This document shows, piece by piece, positions 25,001 to 35,309 of a stretch of 53,712 bases of DNA. How positions within the stretch are numbered: position 1 is the stretch's first letter; the number at the start of each line of letters is the position of its first letter. The DNA is taken from the NCBI GenBank assembly GCA_002050235.1, contig MWST01000037.1, positions 1 to 53,712 on the forward strand, given 5' to 3'. Position numbers and translations under genes: made by a program. Source of the DNA: Polyangiaceae bacterium UTPRO1 (GTDB taxonomy: Bacteria; Desulfobacterota; Binatia; UTPRO1). The notes beneath the pieces are model-generated. The model saw nothing but the letters and a program-made list of their open reading frames with translations. It was not told where the DNA came from and ran no database searches.

Positions 25001-25315
25001 TCAGCGCGGCGACTTGCGTGGAGCGGCGCCGTTCGAGCCGGCTGTGTCTCCGCGTCCCGGGCTCGATTCCGGTGGGGGGGATGAGCTGAAGCTCGTTCGT
25101 ACGCCTTCGGCCTCGAGCTGTTGCAGGAAGCTCGATAGGCGGTGGCGGGCGGCGGTCGAGCTCGGCCGGTCGATGCGGAGCTCGACCCGCGTGTCGGTGC
25201 TCACGGCGGTGCGGAGGTCGTATACGTGCGTCCGGAGATTCTCCAGGTCGTAGAGCGTCACCTCGGCAGCCACGTAGAGCGATCCGCGTGGAGAAACGAT
25301 CCGCGCGTGAAACAT
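25001..25315 (-). CDS. Small hypothetical protein
   Basis: A 104-residue frame with a good ribosome site (gaggtag five bases upstream of the ATG). The first 70 residues look folded: FHARIVSPRGSLYVAAEVTLYDLENLR, then TRVELRIDRP and LSSFLQQLEAEGV, an alpha/beta pattern. The last 35 residues are Ser/Pro/Gly-rich and disordered. No family recognised. It lies upstream of the YjgR-like gene in the same direction, 114 bases away, and is divergent from the M48 protease. Confidence 0.62.
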   Translation of the reverse strand: MFHARIVSPRGSLYVAAEVTLYDLENLRTHVYDLRTAVSTDTRVELRIDRPSSTAARHRLSSFLQQLEAEGVRTSFSSSPPPESSPGRGDTAGSNGAAPRKSPR

Positions 25316-25386
25316 GATCTACCTCGCAGCAGGTGGGAGTGCCGGAACGCTTGCAGCGTAGAGGCGATGTTGCTCGCATTGCAATC

Positions 25387-25414
25387 CCGCCCCGACGGGA
25401 GGGGGCGATTTTTT
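25387..25414 (+). terminator. Orphan intrinsic terminator in a divergent intergenic region
   Basis: The stem cgcccc (25387-25392) pairs with ggggcg (25401-25406), followed by A and seven T residues. It points along the plus strand, but no plus-strand gene lies upstream within the preceding 2.7 kb. It may end a short RNA or act as an attenuator in the leader of the M48 gene at 25543. Two more small hairpins of the form CGTCG...CGACG follow at about 25415-25466. Confidence 0.6.
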
Positions 25415-25542
25415 TCGCGTCGTTTTGAGCGACGGTCGCGCGTCGTTCAGCGACGAGCGCATCGTCGGCGGAAGCGGTGCGGCCACGTTCTCCGGCGGGT
25501 TGGCTTTGCGCCCCGGACGGCCTCCACTAGGATGCTGAACGC

Positions 25543-27075
25543 GTGCGCGCTCCTCTCGTCGTCGCGTCGGCGGCCGTCGCCGGTTTTACGTTCGGTTGCG
25601 CCGTCAACCCCGTGACGCGCCGCCCCGAGCTCGCCATCGTGTCGCAGGCGACCGAGCTCGAGCTCGGCACGGAGCAGGCGAGGGTCGTCGCCCGCGAGAT
25701 GGGCTTGGTTGCCGATGACGACCTCGTCGCCTACGTGCGTCAGCTCGGCGAGCGCGTGGCAGCGAGCTCGCCTCGACGCGACGTGGCCTACGCTTTCCAC
25801 GTGGTCGACGTGCCGCGGCCGAACGCTTTCGCTGTTCCGGGTCACGTCTACGTCACCCGCGGGCTTCTTGCGCTGATGAACGACGAAGACGAGCTCGCCG
25901 TCGTGCTTGCGCACGAGGTCGGCCACATCGCTGCCCGCCACGCGGTGCGGCGCCTGTCGCGGGCGCTGCCGGCGGGGCTGCTCACGGGGGTCGTGTCGGG
26001 GGTGACCGGGATCGCCAGCCCAGTGCTCGGAAGCCTCTTCGAGGCTGGCGGCGCGTTTGCGACCGAGGCGCTCATGGCACCGTACGGTCGCGAACAAGAG
26101 CGCGAGGCGGATCGCATCGGGCAGGAGATTGTGGCGCGTGCCGGCTTCGATCCCGCGGCCTTGGTGCGCGTCCTGACGAGCCTGGCGCGTTACGACGCCC
26201 TGGCAGACGCCGGGGAGCGCCGGCCGGGCTTCCTCGACTCGCACCCGTCGACACCGGAGCGCGTTCGCGTCGCCGCGGCTCGCGCGTTCCACCTCGGACC
26301 GGTGACGATGCCGGCATCTCCTGCCTCGGCGGATGCATTCCTGGCGCGGCTCGACGGGCTCGTCGTCGGGTCGGGGGCGGCGCGGGGCGTTTTCGACGGA
26401 ACGACGTTCCTCCACCCCGTACTCGGCTTCCACATGCGCTTTCCGCCCGAATGGAAGACCGAGAACACCAGGGGCTGGCTCGCCGCCGGCTCTCCCGACG
26501 GCCGCGTCGGCGTCGTATTGACGAAAGCGGCGGCGAGCGACGATCCGATGGACGGCGTACGTGCCTTCGAAAAGGGTCTGCGTCGACCGATCGGAGGAAC
26601 GGTCGCGCGCGAGACCATCGGCAGGCTCCCGGCCGTGCGCATCGCCGCCGGTGCCGAGGCCGGTGGCCGGCGCTTCGCTATCGAGCTGCACTGGATCGCT
26701 CTCGACGGCCGGATCTTCCAGGTGACGGGCATAGCACCGGCGGGGCTGGAGGCGGAGGCGCGCCCGCGGCTGCGCGCGATCGCCGAGACATTCGGTCGAC
26801 TCGGCGCCGAAGAGCGCACGCGGATCCGGGAACAACGCCTGCGGCTCGCCGCCAGCAAGCGTGGAGAATCCATGGCGACATTCGTCCGCCGCACGGGTAC
26901 GCCTTGGGAGCCGGAGCTCGTCGCCGTCGTAAATGGGCTCGATATCGGAGCCCCGATACCTGCGACCCGGCGCCTCAAGATCGCCAGGAGCGAGGTCTAT
27001 GGCCGAGCGGACGGTGTCGACGACGGTTCTGCGAACGCAGAAGCCCGTCAGTGTAGCGAGCGGATCGGGTGGTAG
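25543..27075 (+). CDS. M48-family metalloprotease lipoprotein
   Basis: A 510-residue periplasmic protease of the BepA/LoiP-type M48 group, which degrades or assists outer-membrane proteins. A short hydrophobic N-terminus ends FTFGC, a probable lipobox with only a short n-region. The zinc site is H124-E-V-G-H128 (LAHEVGHIAARHA), with the downstream Glu in REQEREADRIGQ. The SHPSTPERV segment is typical of the family. A C-terminal region of about 200 residues follows: a beta-rich domain and a last segment (GESMATFVRRTGTPW...LVAVVNGLD) resembling a LysM fold. The start is a GTG. It is divergent from the small protein upstream. Confidence 0.88.
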   Translation: MRAPLVVASAAVAGFTFGCAVNPVTRRPELAIVSQATELELGTEQARVVAREMGLVADDDLVAYVRQLGERVAASSPRRDVAYAFHVVDVPRPNAFAVPGHVYVTRGLLALMNDEDELAVVLAHEVGHIAARHAVRRLSRALPAGLLTGVVSGVTGIASPVLGSLFEAGGAFATEALMAPYGREQEREADRIGQEIVARAGFDPAALVRVLTSLARYDALADAGERRPGFLDSHPSTPERVRVAAARAFHLGPVTMPASPASADAFLARLDGLVVGSGAARGVFDGTTFLHPVLGFHMRFPPEWKTENTRGWLAAGSPDGRVGVVLTKAAASDDPMDGVRAFEKGLRRPIGGTVARETIGRLPAVRIAAGAEAGGRRFAIELHWIALDGRIFQVTGIAPAGLEAEARPRLRAIAETFGRLGAEERTRIREQRLRLAASKRGESMATFVRRTGTPWEPELVAVVNGLDIGAPIPATRRLKIARSEVYGRADGVDDGSANAEARQCSERIGW

Positions 27076-27151
27076 CCCGCGCGGCGCCCAGGTGGGCTCT
27101 GGGCGCCGCGGTGCAGCGGCGGCTCGGCCGCTCGCGACCGAAATCGGATAG

Positions 27152-27224
27152 TGGAGCAGAAGGGGCTCGAACCCTCGACCCCCACGTTGCGAACGTGGTG
27201 CTCTCCCAGCTGAGCTACTGCCCC
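27152..27224 (-). tRNA. tRNA-Ala (anticodon CGC)
   Basis: A 73-base cloverleaf on the minus strand. The acceptor arm GGGGCAG / CTGCTCC contains the G3:U70 pair that marks alanine tRNAs. The D-arm is GCTC...GAGC, and the anticodon arm CCACG-TTCGCAA-CGTGG has anticodon CGC (reads GCG). The T-arm GAGGG-TTCGAGC-CCCTT and discriminator A complete it. The 3' CCA is not encoded (next bases CTA), so it must be added by nucleotidyltransferase. The CGC isoacceptor suits the high-GC codon use. Confidence 0.96.
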
Positions 27225-27415
27225 GGACCGCTGCGAAAGCGGCAACCTAGCAGCGGTCGACGACCGCTTCAAGTTGAGCACTAGCGCCCGCTCGCTTCCG
27301 GCCGCGAGGACAGGCGCCGATCGGCGACCGCCGCCCATGGCAACCGTGGAGCGCGGATCCGAATGCCGGAGGCTCGAGATTCTCGGGGCCGGACACAGCT
27401 GCTACAAGAATCGCG

Positions 27416-28792
27416 ATGAACGCCAGCGAACAATTGCCGTTCTTCGCGGCACGCATGCGCGCCGCAGGCCTTCCCGAGCTCGCCATTGCGACGTTCGCAC
27501 ACTACTACGCGCAGCTCGAGGTCGGAGCCACCGGGCTGATCTCGGAGCGTGAGATCGAGCCCGTCGACACGCTACCGGACACGACGACGTTCGGCTCGGA
27601 CCTCGCCGAGCGCGGTCGGCGCGCGCTCGCCAAGACGGTCCTCGTCAAGCTGAACGGCGGGCTCGCTACCAGCATGGGGCTTACGGGTCCGAAAGCTCTC
27701 CTCACGGTCAAGAACGGCCTGACGTTCCTTGACGTCGTGATGCGGCAGGCGGAGACGCACCGCATCCCGCTGGTGTTGATGGACAGCTTCAGCACGCATG
27801 CAGCGACCCTCGCCGCGGTCGCCAGGCATCCGCAGTCGCGCGCCGACCTCGTGATCGCCTTCGAGCAGCACAAGATTCCCAAGGTCGCGCGGGACGGTCT
27901 GGCGCCGGGAGTGTGGCCGAAGGATCCACAGCTCGAATGGTGCCCGCCGGGACACGGCAACCTCTACGCCGCGCTGGCCACGAGCGGCGCCCTCGACCGC
28001 CTGCTGGCCGGCGGCTATGAGCACGCTTTCGTCTCCAACGTCGATAATCTCGGCGCGGTGATCGACCCCGCGATCCTCGGCTACTTCGCGGAACAGGGGC
28101 ACGCTTTCATGATGGAGGTCACCGATCGTACCGAGGCCGACAAGAAAGGCGGTCACCTCGCGCGCCATCGCGACGGACGCTTGGTCCTGCGCGAGTCGGC
28201 GCAGTGCCCCGTCGACGAGCAGAACGCGTTTCAGGACGTGGCGCGGCACCGTTACTTCAATACCAACAACATCTGGCTGAGCCTCGCGCGCTTGCAGGAG
28301 TTCCTCGACGCCAATGGCGGGCTCGTGCGCCTGCCGATGATCCGCAACACCAAGACCATCGATCCGCGCGATCCGACGTCGCCGGTGGTGTACCAGCTCG
28401 AGACGGCAATGGGCGCGGCGATCGAGCTTTTTGCCGACGCCGCGGCCGTGCGCGTGCCGCGCCTCCGTTTTGCGGCGGTGAAGAAGACCGGCGACCTGCT
28501 GGGAATCCGCTCCGACGCCTTCGTGCTCACCGACGACAATCGGATCGTTCCCAATCCCGCGCGAGAGCTCGGAGCGTTGATCGTGAATCTCGACGACCGC
28601 TTCTATGGCTTCATCGACCAGCTGGAGGCGCGCTTTCCCGATGGGCCGCCCTCGCTCGTGGGGTGCGAGAAATTCGAGGTCATCGGCGACGTCCGCTTCG
28701 GTCGCGGTGTCGTCGCGCGCGGCACGGTCAGCGTCGTCAACGACGGCGCCGCGCAGCTCCGGATTCCGGACGGGACGGTGCTCGCCGGCTGA
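27416..28792 (+). CDS. UTP-glucose-1-phosphate uridylyltransferase, eukaryotic (UDPGP) type
   Basis: Makes UDP-glucose from UTP and glucose-1-phosphate. The 458-residue length and motifs match the UDPGP (eukaryotic-like) family, not bacterial GalU: KLNGGLATSMGLTGPKALL nucleotide loop, FEQHKIPKV, the WCPPGHGNLYAAL substrate segment, FVSNVDNLGA, FNTNNIWLSL and a C-terminal left-handed beta-helix-like part (FEVIGDVRFGRGVVARGTV). It would supply UDP-glucose for the polysaccharide and glycosyltransferase genes in the window. The start ATG follows the tRNA region, and the gene is monocistronic. Confidence 0.9.
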   Translation: MNASEQLPFFAARMRAAGLPELAIATFAHYYAQLEVGATGLISEREIEPVDTLPDTTTFGSDLAERGRRALAKTVLVKLNGGLATSMGLTGPKALLTVKNGLTFLDVVMRQAETHRIPLVLMDSFSTHAATLAAVARHPQSRADLVIAFEQHKIPKVARDGLAPGVWPKDPQLEWCPPGHGNLYAALATSGALDRLLAGGYEHAFVSNVDNLGAVIDPAILGYFAEQGHAFMMEVTDRTEADKKGGHLARHRDGRLVLRESAQCPVDEQNAFQDVARHRYFNTNNIWLSLARLQEFLDANGGLVRLPMIRNTKTIDPRDPTSPVVYQLETAMGAAIELFADAAAVRVPRLRFAAVKKTGDLLGIRSDAFVLTDDNRIVPNPARELGALIVNLDDRFYGFIDQLEARFPDGPPSLVGCEKFEVIGDVRFGRGVVARGTVSVVNDGAAQLRIPDGTVLAG

Positions 28793-28810
28793 GGCCGGCG
28801 CCGCTGCCGA

Positions 28811-29179
28811 TCAACTGCCTCGGAGCCGCCGTTCCTGCACTTCCTGCATCGACTTGCAGTCGATGCACAGCGTGGTAACCGGGCGCGCCTCCAGACGCTC
28901 GCGGCCGATGTTCTCGCCGCACTCCTCGCACTTGCCGTAGCTGCCGTCGTCGATGCGGGCCAAGGCTTCCTTGATCTTGGCAATAAGTTTGCGTTCGCGG
29001 TCGCGGATCCGCAGCGTGAAGTTGCGGTTCGACTCAAGCGAAGCACGATCCGTCGGGTCGGGGAAGTTCTCGGCTTTCGCATCCGTCATTCCGTCGACGG
29101 TGCGATCCGCCTCGGCGAGCAACTCCTCGAGTTTCTCGTTCAGCAGGGACTGGAAATGCTTCAGTTCGCGTTCGCGCAT
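28811..29179 (-). CDS. dksA: DksA/TraR-type zinc-finger transcription factor
   Basis: A 122-residue DksA-like protein that binds the RNA polymerase secondary channel and, with ppGpp, adjusts stringent-response promoters. An N-terminal coiled-coil hairpin (KHFQSLLNEKLEELLAEADRT ... RNFTLRIRDRERKLIAKIKEAL) is followed by a complete zinc finger, CEEC-x17-CIDC. It retains the DPTDRAS tip region, like DksA rather than a degenerate TraR. The start ATG at 29179 fits the family; the open frame upstream is GC-driven. It is divergent from the lipoprotein gene at 29402. Confidence 0.93.
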   Translation of the reverse strand: MRERELKHFQSLLNEKLEELLAEADRTVDGMTDAKAENFPDPTDRASLESNRNFTLRIRDRERKLIAKIKEALARIDDGSYGKCEECGENIGRERLEARPVTTLCIDCKSMQEVQERRLRGS

Positions 29180-29401
29180 GCTACGACTCGCAAAATAGCG
29201 GACAACGTACCACAGGGAGTCGGGCCTGCAAACGCATGGTTGCGCGGGAGCGGCTGCGAGCGGTGGAGGGGCGCGACGTGCAGCTCCGGGCGGTGCGCGC
29301 CGCGGCGTCGGCAACGGTAGCCGCAGGCGCTGTTGGGCCGGTGTTTCGCTAGCCATGGATCGCGACATGTGCTCTGTGATCCGGACGAAAGGAGATTCCG
29401 G

Positions 29402-30331
29402 ATGGGTCGAGGTTTGCGGGGACGCGTGGCGCTCGCGGCGGGCTGGACGGTGCTCGCGCTGGCGACGGCGGTGTTGGTGGCCTGTGGAGGCGGCGGGGGC
29501 GGCAACGACAACAACACGGAAGGCTTCCGGAGCGTCGCCTTCGGCAGTGCCGGCTACGTCGCCGTCGGGACGAACGGCATCCTGTCGGTGGCGGCGAATG
29601 GCGGAAAGTTCCAGCGCGTCGAATCGGGCGTCGACGCGACCCTGAACGGCGTGGCCTTCGCCGACGGGCGCTATGTAGCAGTCGGCGACTCCGGGGCGAT
29701 CCTCACCTCCACCGACGCCTTTGCCTGGACGATCGAAGCGGTCCCGACCACGGTGTCGCTCCAGGACGTGATCTTCGTGGACGGCCGCTATCTCGCCGTC
29801 GGCTACGTAGGAACCATCCTCACCTCGGCTGACACGCGCCTCTGGACACCTGTCGACTCCGGCACGACGACGGCGCTGCGCAGCATCGCCGCGGGCGAAG
29901 GCCGGCTGGTTGCAGTCGGTGATTCCGGGCTCATCCTCACGTCGTCCGACGGCGAGACGTGGTCGCCGGTCGGCTCGCCCACCGGCAACGCGCTCGTCCG
30001 CGTTCGTTACGGCGCCAGCCGCTTCGTTGCCGTCGGTTTCGTCGGCACCGTCGCCGTCTCCGACGACGGCCTGGCATGGAGTGCCCGCCGGGAGAACTTC
30101 CAGAACTACGCGGCGCTCCTCGACCTCGTGTTCGCGCGCGATCAGTTCGTGATCGTCGGGTTCGCCGGTACGATCGTAACGACGCCGAACGGCGACGTAT
30201 TGACGCAGCAGATCTCGCGCACGAGCCGTCAGCTTTCCGGGGTGGCGTTCGGTGCCGACTCGTACGTCGCCGTCGGCGGCGACCTGATCGTCGACCGCTC
30301 TGCGGATGGCATCACGTGGAACGTGGAGTGA
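29402..30331 (+). CDS. Lipoprotein with beta-propeller-like (Ycf48/BNR-like) repeats
   Basis: A 309-residue protein with a textbook lipoprotein signal (TVLALATAVLVAC, lipobox LVAC), then a Gly/Asn linker. The body is six to seven repeats of about 40 residues of the form GV-x-F/Y-x-DGRYVAVG-x-SG-x-ILTS-x-D-x2-W, as in Ycf48-like or BNR beta propellers. It is probably a periplasm- or surface-exposed scaffold; the ligand is unknown. A strong ribosome site (aaaggag) fixes the start. Nothing links it to DksA other than adjacency. Confidence 0.83.
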   Translation: MGRGLRGRVALAAGWTVLALATAVLVACGGGGGGNDNNTEGFRSVAFGSAGYVAVGTNGILSVAANGGKFQRVESGVDATLNGVAFADGRYVAVGDSGAILTSTDAFAWTIEAVPTTVSLQDVIFVDGRYLAVGYVGTILTSADTRLWTPVDSGTTTALRSIAAGEGRLVAVGDSGLILTSSDGETWSPVGSPTGNALVRVRYGASRFVAVGFVGTVAVSDDGLAWSARRENFQNYAALLDLVFARDQFVIVGFAGTIVTTPNGDVLTQQISRTSRQLSGVAFGADSYVAVGGDLIVDRSADGITWNVE

Positions 30332-30452
30332 GCGTCGGTGCGCATCTCCTCCTGATCGCCGCGAGGTAGCATCCGGCGGCATTGTGTCGCTCGAGCGTGA
30401 GGCCTACGATTCTCGCTGTCGGAGCGATCGTAGCCACAAAGGAGAGTAGCCA

Positions 30453-30800
30453 ATGTCCGAAGGCATGTATCCCACTGCTACCGGTGAGCTCGCGAAGAAG
30501 CGCCGCCAGCTCACGCCCGAAACCGAAGCCGCTTTTCTGGCGTTCAGCCAGAAAGTTTTTTCCGAAGGCGCATTGCCGGTCAAAGTGAAGCAGCTGATTG
30601 CAGTAGCGGTCGCGCACGTCACTCAGTGCCCGTATTGCATCAAGGGGCATACCAAAGCGGCATTGCGCCATGGCGCCAGCGAGGCGGAGCTGATGGAGGC
30701 TATCTGGGTAGCTGCCGAGATGCGCGCTGGAGGGGCCTATGCTCACTCCGCGCTCGCGCTCGAGCAGATGGCGAAAGCGGAGGCAGCCACCGCCGGCTGA
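30453..30800 (+). CDS. AhpD-like carboxymuconolactone decarboxylase-family protein
   Basis: A 115-residue, all-helical protein of the AhpD/CMD fold. The redox motif is complete: C59-P-Y-C62 with H66 (QCPYCIKGH), so it could be an alkylhydroperoxidase-type thiol peroxidase component rather than a lactone decarboxylase. The helical Glu in AELMEAIWVAAEMRAGGAYAHS is typical. The ribosome site aaaggag is strong. It is convergent with the hemerythrin gene and near a DsbA-like protein, giving a small redox neighbourhood. Confidence 0.88.
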   Translation: MSEGMYPTATGELAKKRRQLTPETEAAFLAFSQKVFSEGALPVKVKQLIAVAVAHVTQCPYCIKGHTKAALRHGASEAELMEAIWVAAEMRAGGAYAHSALALEQMAKAEAATAG

Positions 30801-30857
30801 GCGCAGCGAAGGGGAGACGCGGCGCTCCCCTCGGCTGCGCTCCGCAGGCCTCGGGCG

Positions 30858-31541
30858 TCAGAACGCCTGGATACGCTTCACGAGATCGCTCCGGGCGCTG
30901 TCGCTGCCGGCCGCTCGATCGGCCATCGGATAGAGCATCCGTTCCTCCTTCATATTGTGGGTGCCGAGGATCGCTACGAGGCCGTGGAGGGTTTCTTCGG
31001 CCTCGGCGGCGTCGGCTCCTCGGAGCGCGCCCGTCGCCGCGTCCATCAAGCGACGGATCTCGACGTGCTCGCCTCGCATCACGAAGGTGGGCCCGCCGCT
31101 GGTCATGCCGGTCAACTCCTCGAATGCCGGGAATAGCACCTGCTCTTCTGCGTCGATGTGGCGACCGAGACCGCACGTGAATTCGGCGAACCGCTCGCTC
31201 GCGTCCGGGAACGAGCCGGCAGCCAGCAATTCCTGAACTCTTGCGACGATGGCGTCGAGACGTTTGTGGTCGCGTTCGAGGTGGTCGCTCACCGTCGGTG
31301 CGCCCTCGGTAGCGCGGCGACGAATCTCGATCCGGAAGCGCGCCGGTCCCGCCTCGAGCACGTTCCATTCGAAGGAGGCGGGGCGCTCGGCCTGGAACCG
31401 AGAGAGCAGAGGCCTCGGATCATGGTCGGTGACGAGCACGAAGGCTTCGTCGGCTTTCAGGGCGTCGAAGGCGCCGAAGATCTCGGGATCCCGCTCGGGG
31501 GGTGAAATGGGCCTGACGTCTAGCTCGCGAGTAGTGGGCAT
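30858..31541 (-). CDS. DUF2249-hemerythrin fusion protein
   Basis: A 227-residue protein of two parts. The N-terminal DUF2249 domain (about 1-75) contains VLVTDHDPRPLL and FEWNVLEAGPARF. The C-terminal hemerythrin-like four-helix domain (about 85-215) has the diiron ligand pattern: DHLERDHKRLD, FTCGLGRHIDAEEQVLFPAFE, MRGEHVEIRRLM and LGTHNMKEERMLYPM. It may bind O2 or NO, sense redox state or repair iron centres, as related proteins do. An excellent ribosome site (aaggagg) fixes the ATG. The stop is near the convergent AhpD-like gene. Confidence 0.88.
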   Translation of the reverse strand: MPTTRELDVRPISPPERDPEIFGAFDALKADEAFVLVTDHDPRPLLSRFQAERPASFEWNVLEAGPARFRIEIRRRATEGAPTVSDHLERDHKRLDAIVARVQELLAAGSFPDASERFAEFTCGLGRHIDAEEQVLFPAFEELTGMTSGGPTFVMRGEHVEIRRLMDAATGALRGADAAEAEETLHGLVAILGTHNMKEERMLYPMADRAAGSDSARSDLVKRIQAF

Positions 31542-31605
31542 GCGGATCCTCCTTGTGGGATGTGTCGTTGGCCGCATCCGGCCGTCTGGGGATTCTCGAT
31601 GAGCC

Positions 31606-31644
31606 AAAAAAAGAGGCGCCGCCCGCGCGCGCAGGCGGCGCCTC
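31606..31644 (-). terminator. Rho-independent terminator of the DsbA-like gene
   Basis: On the minus strand an 11-base perfect stem, GAGGCGCCGCC / GGCGGCGCCTC (31634-31644 with 31613-31623), is followed by seven T residues. It lies just past the DsbA-like stop at 31664 and separates it from the hemerythrin gene. Confidence 0.92.
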
Positions 31645-31663
31645 GAGGCGTCGAGGCCGAAGG

Positions 31664-32515
31664 TTACTTCGCCGACGCGAGCTCGTCGTCGATCACGTTC
31701 TTGAACTGCTCGAAGGGCTGCGCGCCTACGAGCATGCGGCCGTTGATGAAGAAGGCCGGCGTGCCGGTCACGCCGAGCGCTGCGCCTTCGTCGTGCTGCT
31801 TGTTCACCTGCGCCGCCGTCTCCTTGTTGTCGTAGCAGGAGTTCCACTTCGCCATGTCGATGCCGGTGTCCTTCAGAAACTCCGTCGCCTTCTCCTTGAC
31901 GTTCTGGGGGTTGATCTCCGCCTGATGCGTGAAGAACGACTCGTAGATCTTCCAGAACGCGTCGGGCTTCTGGACCTTCGCGCACTCGGCGGCGATCGAT
32001 GCCGGCATCGCCCACGGGTGGAAGGGCAGGGGGAAGCTCCGGAAATAGAACTTCACCTTGCCCTCGTACTGCTTCAGCACCTGGTTCTCGATGGTGTCGA
32101 AGCCACGCTTGCAGAACGGACACTGGAACTCCGAGTACTCGACGATCGTGACCTGGGCGTCCTTGGCGCCCTTGAAGGGCTCGCCCTTGAGGTCGATCTT
32201 GGCCATCACTGCCTTGGCCGGGTCGATGGTCGTATCCACGACCTCGCCCACGACTACGTACTTGAGGTCCGGCGACGCGACGAAGGTCATAGCTCTGGTG
32301 CCTTGCGGCCCCGCGATGTTGAGCGTGCCCTCCTTGGAGCCCTTGAAGTGGGCCGACTCTTTGAGCCCTTCGATCGTGACGTTGGCGGTGGGGGGGAGGT
32401 TGTTCTTCTTGCGGAAATACTTGATCAGGGCGTCTTCGCTCTGGGCGAGGGCCAAGTTGGCGCTCGCCACGACGAGCAAGCCGGCCATTGCGACACGCGG
32501 TGCCAGTCGGGTCAT
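31664..32515 (-). CDS. DsbA/DsbG-like periplasmic thiol oxidoreductase
   Basis: A 283-residue exported thioredoxin-fold protein. The signal peptide ends ANLALA/QSED. An N-terminal domain of about 110 residues resembles a DsbC/DsbG dimerisation region. A thioredoxin-like domain follows with C132-P-F-C135 (SEFQCPFCKRG), an FHPWAMPAS helical insertion and the cis-Pro loop GVTGTPAFFINGRML. It probably forms or isomerises disulfides in periplasmic proteins, useful for the Cys-rich exported protein at the left edge. A strong ribosome site (gaggagg) fixes the start, and an intrinsic terminator follows the stop. Confidence 0.92.
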   Translation of the reverse strand: MTRLAPRVAMAGLLVVASANLALAQSEDALIKYFRKKNNLPPTANVTIEGLKESAHFKGSKEGTLNIAGPQGTRAMTFVASPDLKYVVVGEVVDTTIDPAKAVMAKIDLKGEPFKGAKDAQVTIVEYSEFQCPFCKRGFDTIENQVLKQYEGKVKFYFRSFPLPFHPWAMPASIAAECAKVQKPDAFWKIYESFFTHQAEINPQNVKEKATEFLKDTGIDMAKWNSCYDNKETAAQVNKQHDEGAALGVTGTPAFFINGRMLVGAQPFEQFKNVIDDELASAK

Positions 32516-32653
32516 GCGTTGCCTCCTCTGGGTTGAGTGTGTTCTCGCTTGCCCGCGATCGGCGCCACGGTCAAGGGAGGTCGCCGAGACCGTGGCCGCG
32601 AGGCGTTCGGTCTTGGCAGGTATAGGGCGATCATCTATACCGAGAGCCCCGTC

Positions 32654-32965
32654 ATGCCCTGGAGAGTCTGCCACGCCACGGCATTCGAGCCCGAAGCGCA
32701 CCTCGTCAAAGGATTCCTCGAGCACCGGGGCATCCCTTGCCTGCTGGAGAACCAGCGCTTCGACATGGATCCGGTGCGCACCGGCAGCCTCGGCACGATC
32801 CGTATCCTGGTCCCCGAGGAATGGGCGCCGGTGGCAGTGAAGCTCATCTCGCATCGCACGCCGCCGCGTTCCCGCCTGCCGCGTCCCCGCGTGATCGACG
32901 TCGACTTCCGCCGGCGACGTCGGGTGGAGCCCGGGGCGCGCGGCGCCCGGACGAGCGAGCCCTGA
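32654..32965 (+). CDS. DUF2007-like putative signal-transducing protein
   Basis: A 103-residue protein. Residues 1-65 resemble the DUF2007 domain: FEPEAHLVKGFLEHRGIPCLLEN, then a segment ending LVPEEWAPVAVKLI. The C-terminal 35 residues are Arg/Pro-rich and probably disordered. The family is described as a putative signal-transducing or PII-related fold, without established activity. It is 66 bases upstream of the mutase gene in the same direction, so it could share a transcript, but no functional link is known. Confidence 0.7.
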   Translation: MPWRVCHATAFEPEAHLVKGFLEHRGIPCLLENQRFDMDPVRTGSLGTIRILVPEEWAPVAVKLISHRTPPRSRLPRPRVIDVDFRRRRRVEPGARGARTSEP

Positions 32966-33031
32966 CGAAACGCCGCTCGCACTGGCGGCGTCGATCGCGA
33001 TAAGACGGTCCACGCGAGCCCGGAGACTGCC

Positions 33032-34663
<1,632 letters not shown>

Positions 34664-34667
34664 ATCG

Positions 34668-35075
34668 ATGACCGACGCACCTCGCCTCCGTATACTCGTC
34701 GCCAAGCCGGGCCTCGACGGGCACGACCGCGGCGCCAAGATCATCGCCCGCGCCCTCCGCGACGCGGGTATCGAAGTGATCTATACGGGTCTGCACCAGA
34801 CGCCGGAGATGATCGCCGAGGCGGCCATCCAGGAGGACGTCGACGCGATCGGACTCTCGATCCTCTCCGGCGCCCACAACACGCTCTTTCCGGCGGTCAT
34901 CGAGCTGATCCGCGAGAAGGGCGGCGACGACATCACGATCTTCGGCGGCGGGATCATTCCGGAGGAGGACATCCCGGCGTTGAAGCAGGCGGGAGTGCGC
35001 GAGATCTTCACGCCTGGAGCGACGACCGATCGGATCGTCGCCTGGGTGCGGGAGAACGTGCGCCCGCGGTCGTAG
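34668..35075 (+). CDS. Methylmalonyl-CoA mutase family, cobalamin-binding small subunit
   Basis: A 135-residue B12-binding domain protein, partner of the preceding catalytic subunit. The base-off cobalamin motif D17-x-H19-x2-G22 ([12 protein letters not shown]) is intact, as are the SILSGAH and [11 protein letters not shown] loops of the Rossmann-like fold. It starts only 4 bases after the large-subunit stop, so translation is coupled and equimolar. The split organisation is found in isobutyryl-CoA and 2-hydroxyisobutyryl-CoA mutases and in some archaeal and deltaproteobacterial methylmalonyl-CoA mutases. Confidence 0.95.
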   Translation: MTDAPRLRILVAKPGLDGHDRGAKIIARALRDAGIEVIYTGLHQTPEMIAEAAIQEDVDAIGLSILSGAHNTLFPAVIELIREKGGDDITIFGGGIIPEEDIPALKQAGVREIFTPGATTDRIVAWVRENVRPRS

Positions 35076-35309
35076 CTGGCAGGATAGCTCGGCCCGAACC
35101 GAGTCGGTGGACGTCCTGGTCGGTTCCGCTGCGCATCAGGGACGCTCCCGCCGGGATCGTCGAAAGCCGTCACGGTCGCGAGGCTCGCGAGGGGCGTGCA
35201 GACGAGGCGGTTGCGGAAGCGTCCGGGCGGTCATTGCCTGCAGGGGCTCACAGCTCCTGACCGAGCGTCTGGTGGGGGGCGGCGCCGGCTGATCGCGCGG
35301 GCGCCGCGG

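Noticed and set aside
35088..35103. Terminator after the mutase small subunit
   Set aside because: Only a 5-bp stem (CTCGG/CCGAG) with no T-tract; too weak to call.
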